The notes under the pieces were generated by a model. That model ran no database searches and was not told the origin of the DNA. It worked only from the letters and a program-made list of their open reading frames with translations. From Hyphomicrobium sp. (GTDB lineage: Bacteria; Pseudomonadota; Alphaproteobacteria; Rhizobiales; Hyphomicrobiaceae): 64,000 nt of DNA. The stretch is taken from contig JADJVG010000015.1 in NCBI GenBank assembly GCA_016716675.1, positions 1-64,000 on the forward strand, given 5' to 3'. Positions 18,478-28,059 of this stretch are shown here, piece by piece; positions within the stretch are counted from its first letter, which is position 1; every line of letters starts with the position of its first letter. Both the position numbers and the translations under genes were made by a program.

Positions 18478-18855
18478 TTTCGGGTCCTTTGAAGCGGATC
18501 GGTTCGGGGGTAACGCATCGGTATGTCCAGACATGCCCGCGCAACGCTGGCAAGGCACACCCCGGTTTGATTCTCCAGAGCAATTGCCTAATCGGCGGGC
18601 ACCCCCGAATGCTGTTGCCGGAATGCAGCGCCGCCCATGCTCGCTTTTGGGGCAAAAGGAACCCCCCGTGCGGTTGTTTGGCAATCAGCGTTGCTTAATT
18701 GTGACGGTTGTTCAGCGAGGAGACAGCCAAGGCCTGGAACCGCTTGTAGGTAGGCGGCGATTGCGGTCAAGTATCGACATGACAGCAGAAATGCAAATCG
18801 AGTCGGGGGAGCCGGCTTATTTGCGGGTTGCCAGATAGGGACGGGGGTTTTCACT
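18478..18855. other. Intergenic region upstream of the porin, nothing recognised
   Basis: About 380 bases lie between the divergent decayed SDR and the TorF-like porin. No open frame has a credible start and motif. It should contain the porin promoter, but I cannot pick out convincing -35/-10 boxes. Confidence 0.5.
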
Positions 18856-19624
18856 ATGATGAAGAAAGTTCAAGTTTTGGCGGTTTCGGCCTTGGCTGCA
18901 GGTTTTGCCTTTGCAGGCCCGGCAGCCGCTGAAGAAGCTCGCGAGTTTACTTGGTCGGTAACCGGTACCGGCACAAGCGACTATATCTTCCGTGGTTTCT
19001 CGCAGACGAACGAAAGTCCGGCTGCTCAGGCCTCGATCGACATCGGCTACGGTATTTTCTACGCTGGCATCTGGGGATCGAACATCGACCTCGATGGTGG
19101 TGGTTTGGTATTCGGCAGCGGCGAAGTTGACTTCTACGCTGGTATTAAGCCGGTTGTAGGCCCCGTCACCTTCGACCTCGGTGTTCTGTACTACTACTAC
19201 CCGGGTGCGGAAGACGGCGTGAACGGTGCGGAATCGGATTATGTCGAGTTCAAGCTCGGCGCCGCCATCACGCCCTTCACCAACGCTTCGCTGAGTGGCG
19301 CATACTACTATACGCCGGACAATTTCCTTGAAACGGACGCGCAGCACACGATCGAAGGCACGTTGGGTTATACCCTGCCGGCGTTCGGCATTTTCACACC
19401 GACGGTCGGGCACGTCGGTTACGTGAAGGGTTTGACCAGGATCTTGGCACGTTGTACGCGTTGCGACGATAATTACGTCTATTGGAACGCTGGCGTCGCA
19501 TTGGCGGTCGAGAAGTTCACGTTCGACTTCCGTTATTGGGATACAATCTTGACGAACCGGCGCGACTACCGAGATCCAACTGCGACGCGCGCTTCGTGTT
19601 CCTGCGTCACAAGTGGTTTTCTAG
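18856..19624 (+). CDS. TorF-family putative outer-membrane porin (C-terminal frameshifts)
   Basis: This is a beta-barrel protein of the Gcw_chp/TIGR02001 family. The signal peptide is VQVLAVSALAAGFAFAGPAA. The mature start TWSVTGTGTSDYIFRGFSQT is the family hallmark, followed by QASIDIGYGIFYAGIWGSN and alternating beta strands. After FDFRYWDT the frame is lost. Restoring one base gives the expected DARFVF, and a second restored base gives a final PASQVVF ending in a TAG at 19622-19624, in the style of family C-termini. The uncorrected frame runs on to 19686 through the terminator hairpin, which shows it is wrong. Repaired length is about 256 residues. Confidence 0.83.
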
Positions 19625-19651
19625 CGCAAAAAGATGCCCGTCCGACCTACG

Positions 19652-19680
19652 AAACCGGGGCCCCCTGGCCCCGGTTTTTA
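19652..19680 (+). terminator. Rho-independent terminator of the porin gene
   Basis: AAACCGGGGCC (19652-19662) pairs perfectly over 11 bp with GGCCCCGGTTT (19667-19677), with a 4-base loop and a short T run after it. It lies 27 bases beyond the repaired porin stop. Confidence 0.9.
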
Positions 19681-19882
19681 AGTTGAGCAGGGAGCATCGT
19701 GCCATTGTAGGTGGAGCAGTTCGCGCCGGCGGTGATCCAACACCCATGTTGTCGGCCGTCTTTCGCAAGGCCCGTTGAAGTCGGTTTTCCCGCAGGGACG
19801 AACTGCGGTCAGATCGACTTGCGGGCTTCTGCTTGCCGCTGGAAAACCAAAGCGTGGCAAATTTCGCGGCTTCGAGTCTCCT

Positions 19883-20644
19883 ATGACCGCTATCGTCCTT
19901 TTGCTGGTCGGCCTAACGATTGCGTTGATCGCGCTGGCGCTGGTGCCTCGGTTGTCGGATCGGCGAATCGTCTTTGGCGAAGAGCCGGACCAGCCGAAGC
20001 CGTTCGGCTATCGGATGTCTTGGCTCGCCGTGAAGACGGCTGATACGGCAGCGGTCATCGAGACGCTAGGCCTTGTTGATGCAACGTCAACCAATTGGAA
20101 CTCAGGCATCGGCACCATCTATGATGACTCGTTGAGCGATATGTATGTGTTCGTTTCGCCGCCCGTGAAAGGCTGGACGCTGGTGGCGGGCGTGCCGCTG
20201 CCGCATCCGTTCGGTAAAGCCTTCGCCGACAAGTTGACGCCATTGCTGATGGGGCTGTCGCAACGCTTCCCGGAAGTTCAATATTTCGCGACCTTCCCAA
20301 TCATCGATTTCTTCGGATGGGCGCGGCTGCATAAGGGCCGCGTCATCCGCGCGTTTATCATCGGCGACGACGGGGTGATCTGGGATCGCGGACGCTTGAC
20401 GCCGGAAGAGAAAACGCTCGGTCTGAAGCTTTACGACCTGCGCGGCATCAAGGGCCGCAAGGGGGATGCGGGCGGCGCCATCGTGCTCTACCCGACAGAA
20501 GAGCAGGTGATTCGCCTCGCGGCCGGGTGGGGTCTCAATCCCTTGATGCTCGATAAGCTCACTCTAGAACCCGGCACCGGGTTCATCGCGCGTGCGCCCG
20601 CCGCTTGGCGTGCGGAGCGCATCAAACGGCCGCATAACATCTAG
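19883..20644 (+). CDS. Membrane-anchored protein of unknown function
   Basis: This is a 253-residue protein. ATG 19883 is preferred because it puts a transmembrane anchor right at the N-terminus (IVLLLVGLTIALIALALV). The rest is a soluble domain with SWLAVKTADTAAVIETLGL, WTLVAGVPLPHPFGKAFAD, FFGWARLHKGRVIRAFIIGD and TPEEQVIRLAAGWGLNPLML-like elements. The pattern (single anchor, YFATFPIIDFFGWAR) resembles uncharacterised bacterial proteins, but I cannot assign a domain. It overlaps the convergent downstream gene by 4 bases. Confidence 0.65.
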   Translation: MTAIVLLLVGLTIALIALALVPRLSDRRIVFGEEPDQPKPFGYRMSWLAVKTADTAAVIETLGLVDATSTNWNSGIGTIYDDSLSDMYVFVSPPVKGWTLVAGVPLPHPFGKAFADKLTPLLMGLSQRFPEVQYFATFPIIDFFGWARLHKGRVIRAFIIGDDGVIWDRGRLTPEEKTLGLKLYDLRGIKGRKGDAGGAIVLYPTEEQVIRLAAGWGLNPLMLDKLTLEPGTGFIARAPAAWRAERIKRPHNI

Positions 20645-21450
20645 AAAACGTGTTGGACTCGTCGTGATCGCCCCGGCCGTTGCCTGTATTCGGCGCTCAA
20701 CGTCAAATCGAAATCCGGCGGCACGGCGGTGTCGGATGAGGTGGCTGGGTTGCTTGGTGCGGTCTGGGCTTCAGCGCCCCAGGCCTGCGGCGCATGCAGG
20801 CGTTCGCGCGCATCGCTCAGCCGGTCGGCGCGCTGCCCGCGCCCGGCATCACGCATTTGGCTGCCATCACGCGAACAGGGCTGTGCCAGGGTTCGCGAGG
20901 AACCGCGGTCAACGGCGAGGGCAACGCAGGCGGTTGCTCCAGCGCGCGGTTTGTCGGCCAGCGCGCCCGTCGTCAAAGGCACGCGAGCGCTTCCGGCAAG
21001 AGGCTGTTCGAGTGCCGGTGTGGTCGTCGCCACCGCAATCTTATAGTCGCGGTCGCCGGGTTGCAGGACGGCCTCGGTGACGAATCCCCAGAACCCGACG
21101 GAATGCCAAGCGATCATGCCGGAGATGAAGCCCATCGACAGCCACACGGCGGACGAGGTGTCGAAGGATTTGAGGAAGCCATCAAGCCTCGGTAGGCGAT
21201 TCCGCAGATCAAATGTGGGCGCGGCCGGTCTTATTTCCAGGTCCGGCATTTCGATAGCCGACAAATCGTTGTGTGCGGTGCTAGGGGCAGATTGCTCGAC
21301 GCCGCTGTTGAGGGCATCGGCGTCATGGTGACCTTGACGGTAGAGGCGATCGGTGTGGAGCGCCCGCGCGGCTGCCATCATCCCCGAAGCCGTTACGCCT
21401 GTAGTTTGGGGCATCGCGTGCCACAACTCGTCAAGGTCAATCGTCTGCAT
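20641..21450 (-). CDS. Protein of unknown function with one transmembrane segment
   Basis: This is a 269-residue open frame with consistent GC3 pattern. The first 110 residues are Ala-rich and polar. A hydrophobic segment at about residues 101-127 (VWLSMGFISGMIAWHSVGFW) is followed by a low-complexity Ala/Thr/Arg-rich C-terminal half, which might partly be read in a wrong frame. No motif is recognised. The N-terminal half is the better supported. Confidence 0.45.
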   Translation of the reverse strand: MQTIDLDELWHAMPQTTGVTASGMMAAARALHTDRLYRQGHHDADALNSGVEQSAPSTAHNDLSAIEMPDLEIRPAAPTFDLRNRLPRLDGFLKSFDTSSAVWLSMGFISGMIAWHSVGFWGFVTEAVLQPGDRDYKIAVATTTPALEQPLAGSARVPLTTGALADKPRAGATACVALAVDRGSSRTLAQPCSRDGSQMRDAGRGQRADRLSDARERLHAPQAWGAEAQTAPSNPATSSDTAVPPDFDLTLSAEYRQRPGRSRRVQHVF

Positions 21451-21621
21451 CGCTCGCTCAACTAAGAATCATAGATCTTGAGTTTGCGAACTTCGTCGCT
21501 CCGTGCAAGTCGGATTGGACGTATCACGGCCGTTGCCGCGAGTTGTCGACAACAGATGTGCTTGCTGTAGCGTGCAGCAGCTTCGAGAGAGACGGCGAGC
21601 AGGGAATCAGTCGCAGCGAAC

Positions 21622-22440
21622 TCAATCGCTGCCTAGACTCTCGATCACGTGCGGGCGGGGAATGGGCCGCTTGTTGTCGTCTCCGCTTGGCGGCGACTTG
21701 GTGCCCGCGCCGGATTCCTCTTCACGCGCCGTCGAGCGAGTCGGCGGGATAAACATACGATTGGCCGAGCACAGCTTGCGCTGATCTTCGTTCGCGCCAC
21801 AGCTGCGCAACTGGCCGTCCTTGGAAAAACAAATGCGAATTTCGCGCAGCCGGTTGCCCGCGCCGCCGCAGGCCACCGCCATCATGTCGGGCGTGATTTT
21901 CGGATTGGCGCCGAAAATCCTTGATCATATCCTCGGGCGAGACGAACTGCATTTCGAAGGGGTTCATGTAGCGCTGAGGAATGCGGATCGATCTGAAAAT
22001 CTGGCGCGCAGGCCGAGATACGCGTCGGGCTGCAGGCCCGAGCACGTCCCGTGCTTGCGGTATTCATGAATGACAAGGCCGGGGCTCGGCATGATGTCCA
22101 GCATCCGGTCGATCGAGGCCTGCGGCACGAACGGCTTGCGCCGCGCCAAGCAATTCTCCGGATACCCCTTCTCATATTGCGGCCACAGCCCGTGAAGAAC
22201 GAACGCGAATCGCCGTCCGTCGTTGCGGTCGCACTGCATGCCGTCGCGATCGCCGGCACCCGCGCAATAGGTCGGGCTCCACGACAGGACGAGCGCGTAA
22301 TAGTCGAACTGGCCGGCCGTGTTGCGCGGACTTTGCGCTTTGAAATATTCGCTTGGCCATAGGCCGCGCTGCTCAGCTCCTGCCGTTGCGGCAGCCGCAA
22401 GGGTGAGAGCGGCGGCAATCAAGATGCGTTTCAGCGTCAC
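21622..22440 (-). CDS. RNase T2 family ribonuclease, secreted (two frameshifts)
   Basis: GTG start 22440 with a signal peptide (ILIAAALTLAAAATAGA). Both catalytic segments are intact: CAS I in FVLHGLWPQYEKGYPENC and CAS II in VIHEYRKHGTCSG, with the catalytic His residues. These enzymes cut single-stranded RNA via a 2',3'-cyclic phosphate. Downstream, two frame corrections (about 22020 and 21920) restore IPQRYMNPFEMQFVSPEDMI, then NPKITPDMMAVACGG and RLREIRICFSKDGQLRSC. A charged tail after this would end at 21622. The product would be a periplasmic or exported nuclease of about 270 residues. Confidence 0.83.
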
Positions 22441-22545
22441 GTCGGGCCTCGTCCAGTCAGATCGGCCAAAGGGCGCCGCGGCGCCTTATCCGGCGCGCGA
22501 CCATAATCGCCGATTGCGGCGGTGCAAAGCGCTTTCCCCGGCGAA

Positions 22546-23970
22546 TCACGATTTCGCCGAGGCACCCATTTCGGCGAAGGCTGCCAGGATCCGGACCCAG
22601 CTGCGCGCGCCCTTCTCGAAGCTCTTCAGATTGTATTTTTCGTTGGGCGAGTGGATGCGGTCGTCCTCGACGCCGAAGCCGACCAGCAGGCTGTCCATGC
22701 CAAGAGCGTCGCGGAACGAGGAGACGATGGGGATGGAGGCGCCACAGCCCATCAGCACGGTTGGCCGGCCCCATTCCTGTTCCAGCGCCTTGGCTGCGGC
22801 ACTCATGGCTTTTCCGTCGGTATCGAACATGATGGCGCCGGAGCCGCGGCTTCCCAGCCACTTGGCCGTGCAATCGGCCGGCAGGATGGACGCGACGTGG
22901 TTGCGCAGTGCCGTCATGACGTGATCGGGGTCCTGCCCCGGCACCAGGCGGCAGGTGATCTTGACCGACGCTTCGGCCGGAATGACGGTCTTGGAGCCGA
23001 TTCCCTGATAGCCGCCGGTGACGCCGTTGAATTCGAGTGTTGGCCTTGACCACAACTGCTCGATGAGGCTGCGATCCTTTTCGCCCGCCGCCGTCTTGAG
23101 GCCGACTTCGCCCAGAAATGCTTCAGCCCTCAGCCCCAACGATTGCCACTGTTTCAATTGGGCAGGCGTGGGGTCTTTCACGCCGTCATAAAAGCCCGGC
23201 ACGGTAATCCGGCCGTTGTCGTCATGCAGAGCCGCCATGACGTGGGCGAGCGCGCGGATCGGGTTGGTGGCCGGGCCGCCATACATGCCGGAATGGAGAT
23301 CTCGCGTGGGACCGGAAATCACCAGTTCGTCGCCGGCAAGTCCGCGCAGCATGGTGGTGATCGCGGGCGTATCCTTGTCCCACTGGCCGGTATCGCAGAC
23401 GAGTGCCAGATCGGCCTTTGATCTCGTGGCCGTGCTTGTCGAGAAACTCCGGCAGCGAGGGCGAGCCGCATTCTTCCTCGCCTTCGATCAAAACCGAGAC
23501 GGCAATGGGGAGGTCGCCGGCCACCGCTTTCCAGGCGCGCGCGGCCTCGAAAAAGGTCATGAGCTGACCCCTTGTTGTCCTCCGCCCCGCGGGCGACGAT
23601 CACCTTGCCGTTGGTGGGATCATCGGCGATGCGCGGCTCAAACGGCGGCGTGGTCCATAGCTCAAGCGGATCGGCGGGCTGTACGTCATAATGACCGTAA
23701 AAGAGCACGTGAGGCACACCGTCCGGCCGGTTTGCGCGGTCGTGGGCGACGACCATCGGATGACCGCTTGTGGCGACAACTTTAGCCTCGGCAAAGCCGA
23801 TATCCCTTAAGGTTGCCGCACACCACTCGGCCGCCCGCTGGCACTGCGCCTTATAGGCCGGGTCGGCCGAGATGCTTTCGATGCGCAAAAGCTCAAACAG
23901 GCGGTTCAGGCCGGCTTCCTGTGACGACCTGGAGCGCCTTCATCACCGCATCGAGTTTGGACAAAGACAT
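22546..23970 (-). CDS. M20 family dipeptidase/metallopeptidase (several frameshifts)
   Basis: This is a zinc exopeptidase of the M20/M25/M40 family. The N-terminus MSLSKLDAVMKAL starts at ATG 23970. A shift near 23930 leads to LNRLFELLRIESISADPAYK. Metal-site segments follow: HVLFYGHYDVQPADPLELW (His/Asp), ARGAEDNKG (bridging Asp) and LIEGEEECGSPS (catalytic Glu), then DLALVCDTG. Further shifts lie near 23565 and 23415. The long last part holds the lid domain (SGPTRDLHSGMYGG, NGVTGGYQGIGSKTVIP) and the C-terminal catalytic segment GFGVEDDRIHSPNEKYNL. Repaired length is about 474 residues. Likely a cytoplasmic dipeptidase. Confidence 0.86.
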
Positions 23971-24064
23971 GGGATGGCTGCGTCCTCTCTTCAACTACCG
24001 CAGGCGACTGCTATGGCACTGACGTGGTGCCGGTTTCTGATTGATTTGCCGGTCCGGAGGTGTG

Positions 24065-26768
24065 ATGGCACAGCCAGGGTCCAACGGCAAAAAGAAATGG
24101 CTTTACGGCTTCTCCCCCGGCCATGCCGAGGGCAGCGCCGCCATGACCGAACTGCTCGGCGGCAAGGGTGCCAACCTCGCTGAAATGGCGCGCCTCGGCC
24201 TGCCGGTGCCGCCGGGCTTCACGATCACCACCGAAGTCTGCTCGGCCTATTTCGCGGCCGGGGAAAATCTGCCTGACGCCTTGCGGGGCGAAGTCAACAC
24301 GGCGCTGGAACGGATCGGCGCCACGGTCGGCGCCAAGTTCGGTGACGAAAAGATGCCGCTGCTGGTCTCCGTCCGCTCCGGCTCGCGCGCCTCGATGCCG
24401 GGCATGATGGATACGATTTTGAACCTCGGCCTCAACGACAAGACGGTCGAAGGACTGGCTGCGATCACCGGCGACCAGCGCTTCGCCTTCGACAGCTATC
24501 GCCGCTTCATCCAGATGTATGGCGACGTCGTGCTTGGCGTCGATAATGGCGTGTTCGAAGACATCCTCGAGAATTTCAAGAACTTGAACGGATTATTCCG
24601 CCGATACCGATCTCGATGCCGACGCCTGGAAAGACATCATTGCCGATTACAACGCCGCCATCGAGCGTGAGACGGGCGCACCTTTCCCGCAGGACACCGG
24701 CGATCAGTTGTGGGGCGCCATCGCCGCCGTGTTCAGTTCGTGGAAGAACCCGCGCGCGCTCTCCTATCGCAGTTTGCACGACATTCCGGAGGATTGGGGC
24801 ACAGCCGTCACCGTCCAGGTCATGGTGTTCGGCAACCTCGGTGAACAGTCGGCAACGGGCGTCGCCTTCACCCGCAATCCCTCGACCGGGGAGAACCAGC
24901 TCTTCGGTGAATTTCTGCCCAACGCGCAGGGCGAAGACGTCGTCGCGGGCATTCGAACGCCGCAGCCGTTGACCGCGCGTGGCGCGGCGGAGAGCGGACA
25001 AACCTCGCTCGACGTTTTGATGCCCGACGCCTTCGCCGAACTGTCGCGCATCTTCGGCCGCCTGGAGCGGCATTATCGCGATATGCAGGACGTCGAGTTC
25101 ACCATCCAGCTCGGCAAATTGTGGCTGCTGCAAACGCGCTCCGGCAAGCGAACCACCGAAGCGGCCTTGAAGATATCGGTCGATATGGCGGCTGAAGGGC
25201 TGATTACGCGCGACGAAGCTGTTTTGCGCGTTGATCCGTCAGCGCTCGATCAACTTCTGCATCCGACCATCGATAGTGCAGCGGAAAACGATCTCATCGC
25301 CAAAGGGCTGCCGGCCTCGCCAGGTGCGGCGTCGGGTGAAATCGTGTTTCACGCCGAAATGGCCGAGGCACTGCGTGCCAAGGGCCGCGACGTCATCCTG
25401 GTCAGGGCCGAGACCAGCCCGGAAGATGTGCACGGCATGCATGCCGCCGCCGGCGTCTTGACTGCGCGCGGCGGGATGACGAGCCACGCCGCCGTCGTCG
25501 CCCGCGGCATGGGCCGGCCATGCGTTTCGGGCGCGGGCACGCTCAAGATTGATGCGAATGCTGGCACGATGCGGGCCGGCGCCCGCACATTCCGCGCCGG
25601 CGACATCATCACGATCGATGGTGGCAATGGTCGCGTCTATGCCGGCAAGGCCAAAATGCGGGCGCCGGAACTTTCCGGCACGTTCGCCACCATCATGGGT
25701 TGGGCGGACGAAGCACGGCGCATGCGCGTGCGCACCAACGCCGATACGCCGCGCGATGCGCGCCAGGCGCGAATGTTCGGCGCTGAAGGTATTGGCCTGT
25801 GTCGCACCGAACATATGTTCTTCGAGGAGCGGCGCATTCTGGCGGTGCGCGAAATGATCTGCGCCGAAGACGAAGAAGGCCGTCGTCAGTCGCTTGATAA
25901 GTTGCTGCCGATGCAGCGCGCAGACTTCGAAGAGCTGTTCGAGATCATGGCCGGATTGCCGGTCACTATCCGTTTGCTCGATCCGCCGCTGCATGAATTC
26001 CTGCCGCACGAGGATCGCGAGGCCGCTCAGGTCGCGGCTGCTCTCGGCACCGATCTGGTGCACTTGAAAACGCGCATCGACGAACTCGAAGAGTTCAATC
26101 CCATGCTCGGGTTCCGCGGTTGCCGGCTCGGCATCCGCTTTCCCGAGATCACGCAGATGCAGGCGCGCGCGATCTTCGAAGGCGCCGTCGCCGCCGCGCG
26201 CAAGACCGGCCGCGCCGTGCATCCCGAGATCATGATCCCGTTTGTCGCCTTCCGCCTCGAGTTCGATATTCTGCGCAAGGCCATCGACGAGGTGGCGAAA
26301 TCCGTCGAGGAAGAGAGCGGCGTAAAGCTGGCCTATCTGGTCTGCACGATGATCGAACTGCCGCGGGCGGCGCTGAAGGCGGGGGAGATCGCGAACGGCG
26401 AACAGGGGGCCGATTTCTTCTCGTTCGGCACCAACGATCTGACGCAGACCGCGCTCGGCCTGTCGCGCGATGATGCGGCGCCGATCCTGTCGAACTATAT
26501 GGAACGGCAGATCCTGGCGGTCGATCCGTTTGTGTCGATCGACGCTTCAGGGGTCGGTGAACTCGTGCAAATCGGGTCGGATCGCGGGCGCGCCGCCAAA
26601 CCCGGGCTCAAGATCGGCATTTGCGGAGAGCACGGCGGCGACCCGCGCTCGATCGCGTTTTTCGAAAAAGCCGGTCTCGACTACGTGTCGTGCTCGCCGT
26701 TTCGAGTGCCAATCGCCCGCCTCGCGGCGGCCCAGGCAGCTATCGTGGCACGCAAGCGTGTGAGCTGA
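24065..26768 (+). CDS. ppdK: Pyruvate, phosphate dikinase (one frameshift)
   Basis: Interconverts pyruvate, ATP and phosphate with phosphoenolpyruvate, AMP and pyrophosphate. ATG 24065 (MAQPGSNGKK) leads into the ATP-grasp domain (LLGGKGANLAEMARLGLPVP, SVRSGSRASMPGMMDTI). One extra base at about 24590 separates this from DTDLDADAWKDIIADYN and the rest. The phospho-accepting His lies in GGMTSHAAVVARGMGRPC (codon 25485-25487). The PEP/pyruvate TIM barrel has GIGLCRTEHMF, NPMLGFRGCRLGI and FSFGTNDLTQTALGLSRDD, plus the late CGEHGGDP motif. Repaired length is about 900 residues, normal for PPDK. Confidence 0.96.
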
Positions 26769-26799
26769 TTGAAACGGTTTTCTGGTTGTGGCGGTGGGA

Positions 26800-27012
26800 T
26801 CAATCGTGCCGGTCGGCGTCGTCGAGCCGCGGCTGCCGCGGACGCGGCCCCTCTTTGCGCGGCATCAGCATCAGCCAGATGACGAGCGGCGGGAAAATGA
26901 AGCACCAGGCGACCCAATGCGAGTAGTCGCGGTTCTTGTACCCTGCGAAGACGGCTGCGAGCGCGGCAGCGGCCAGTGCCGCAACTCCCCAGATCACGAT
27001 TCCTTGCATCAT
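26800..27012 (-). CDS. Small membrane protein, function unknown
   Basis: This is a 70-residue protein with two hydrophobic helices (IVIWGVAALAAAALAAVFAG and HWVAWCFIFPPLVIWLMLM) and a charged, Arg/Asp-rich tail. Tandem ATGs are at 27012 and 27009. It sits between convergent ppdK and nadC. The two-helix layout with a basic tail resembles many uncharacterised alphaproteobacterial membrane proteins. Confidence 0.6.
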   Translation of the reverse strand: MMQGIVIWGVAALAAAALAAVFAGYKNRDYSHWVAWCFIFPPLVIWLMLMPRKEGPRPRQPRLDDADRHD

Positions 27013-27111
27013 AGTGCATTTCTCTTGGCGCTCTTAGCGCGATGTCCGCTAGCGTATGCCGGAGCCATCAGGTGGCGGAATGTGTGTTTGACGCGGAAAC
27101 TGTGGCCACCA

Positions 27112-28008
27112 TTAAAGCTGGCGCTTGCCACGGGTTTTGAGGGGCGAAAAATCAAGACCGATATCGAGCACGGGCGCGGAGTGTGTCAAGGCGCCGACGC
27201 TGATCATATCGACGCCTGTCGCGGCAATCGCCGCAACAGTGTCCAGATTTACCCCGCCGGACGCTTCCGTCAGGCACCGGCCGGCGACCTGTTTCACCGC
27301 CTTTTTCAGCAACTCGGGGCTCATATTGTCGAGCAGCACGGCATCCACCTTGTGACGCAGGACCTCGTCGAGCTGGTCCAGCGTGTCGACTTCGACCTCG
27401 ATCTTGACCATGTGGCCGGCGGCGGCCCGCGCCCTCTCCACTGCGGCGGCGACGCCGCCCGCGGCGACGATATGATTGTCCTTGATGAGCACGGCGTCAA
27501 ACAATCCGGTGCGGTGATTGTGGCCACCGCCGCATCGCACGGCATACTTCTCGAATGCTCTCAAGCCCGGCGCCGTCTTGCGCGTGTCGACAATGCGTGC
27601 GCGCGTGCCAGCGACCGCATCGGCGTAACGCCGCGTCAGGCTGGCGATGCCCGACATCCGGCCCATGAAGTTCAAGGCCACGCGTTCCGCCGTCAAAAGC
27701 GCCCGCGCATTGCCTTTGACGCGAGCGATGACATCGCCAGGCTGACACGCGCCCCATCGCCGCTCTGCGGTGACGCTCGTGCCGGCATCAACGATCTGAA
27801 ACGCCGCCTTGGCGACGTCGAAGCCCGAGACGACGCCGGCTTTGCGCGCGGCGATCACCGCTTCGGCAACCGTGCCGGGCGGTACGGTCGCCGCGGTGGT
27901 GATGTCGCCTGCAAGACCCAGGTCTTCGGCCAGCGCCGCGCGCACGGCGGCGTCGATCAGCGGTTGCGGAAGCGGGGCAAGGACGGCTTGAATTCCAGAT
28001 GTCTTCAC
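27112..28008 (-). CDS. nadC: Nicotinate-nucleotide pyrophosphorylase (carboxylating)
   Basis: Converts quinolinate and PRPP to nicotinate mononucleotide, CO2 and pyrophosphate, the third step of de novo NAD synthesis. It has 298 residues. Recognisable segments are ALAEDLGLAGDITT, LNFMGRMSGIASLTRRYADA, DTRKTAPGLRAFEKYAVRCG, HNHRTGLFDAVLIKDNHI, VDAVLLDNMSPELLKKAV and EASGGVNLDTVAAIAATGVD. GTG start at 28008. The start overlaps a stop (GTGA) in another frame that may be the original end of nadB, suggesting translational coupling. Last gene of nadA-nadB-nadC. Confidence 0.96.
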   Translation of the reverse strand: MKTSGIQAVLAPLPQPLIDAAVRAALAEDLGLAGDITTAATVPPGTVAEAVIAARKAGVVSGFDVAKAAFQIVDAGTSVTAERRWGACQPGDVIARVKGNARALLTAERVALNFMGRMSGIASLTRRYADAVAGTRARIVDTRKTAPGLRAFEKYAVRCGGGHNHRTGLFDAVLIKDNHIVAAGGVAAAVERARAAAGHMVKIEVEVDTLDQLDEVLRHKVDAVLLDNMSPELLKKAVKQVAGRCLTEASGGVNLDTVAAIAATGVDMISVGALTHSAPVLDIGLDFSPLKTRGKRQL

Positions 28009-28059
28009 GCCGGCACTTCCGTTGCGATTGCGGTCAAGGGGCGAGGCCGGCGCGGCGAG

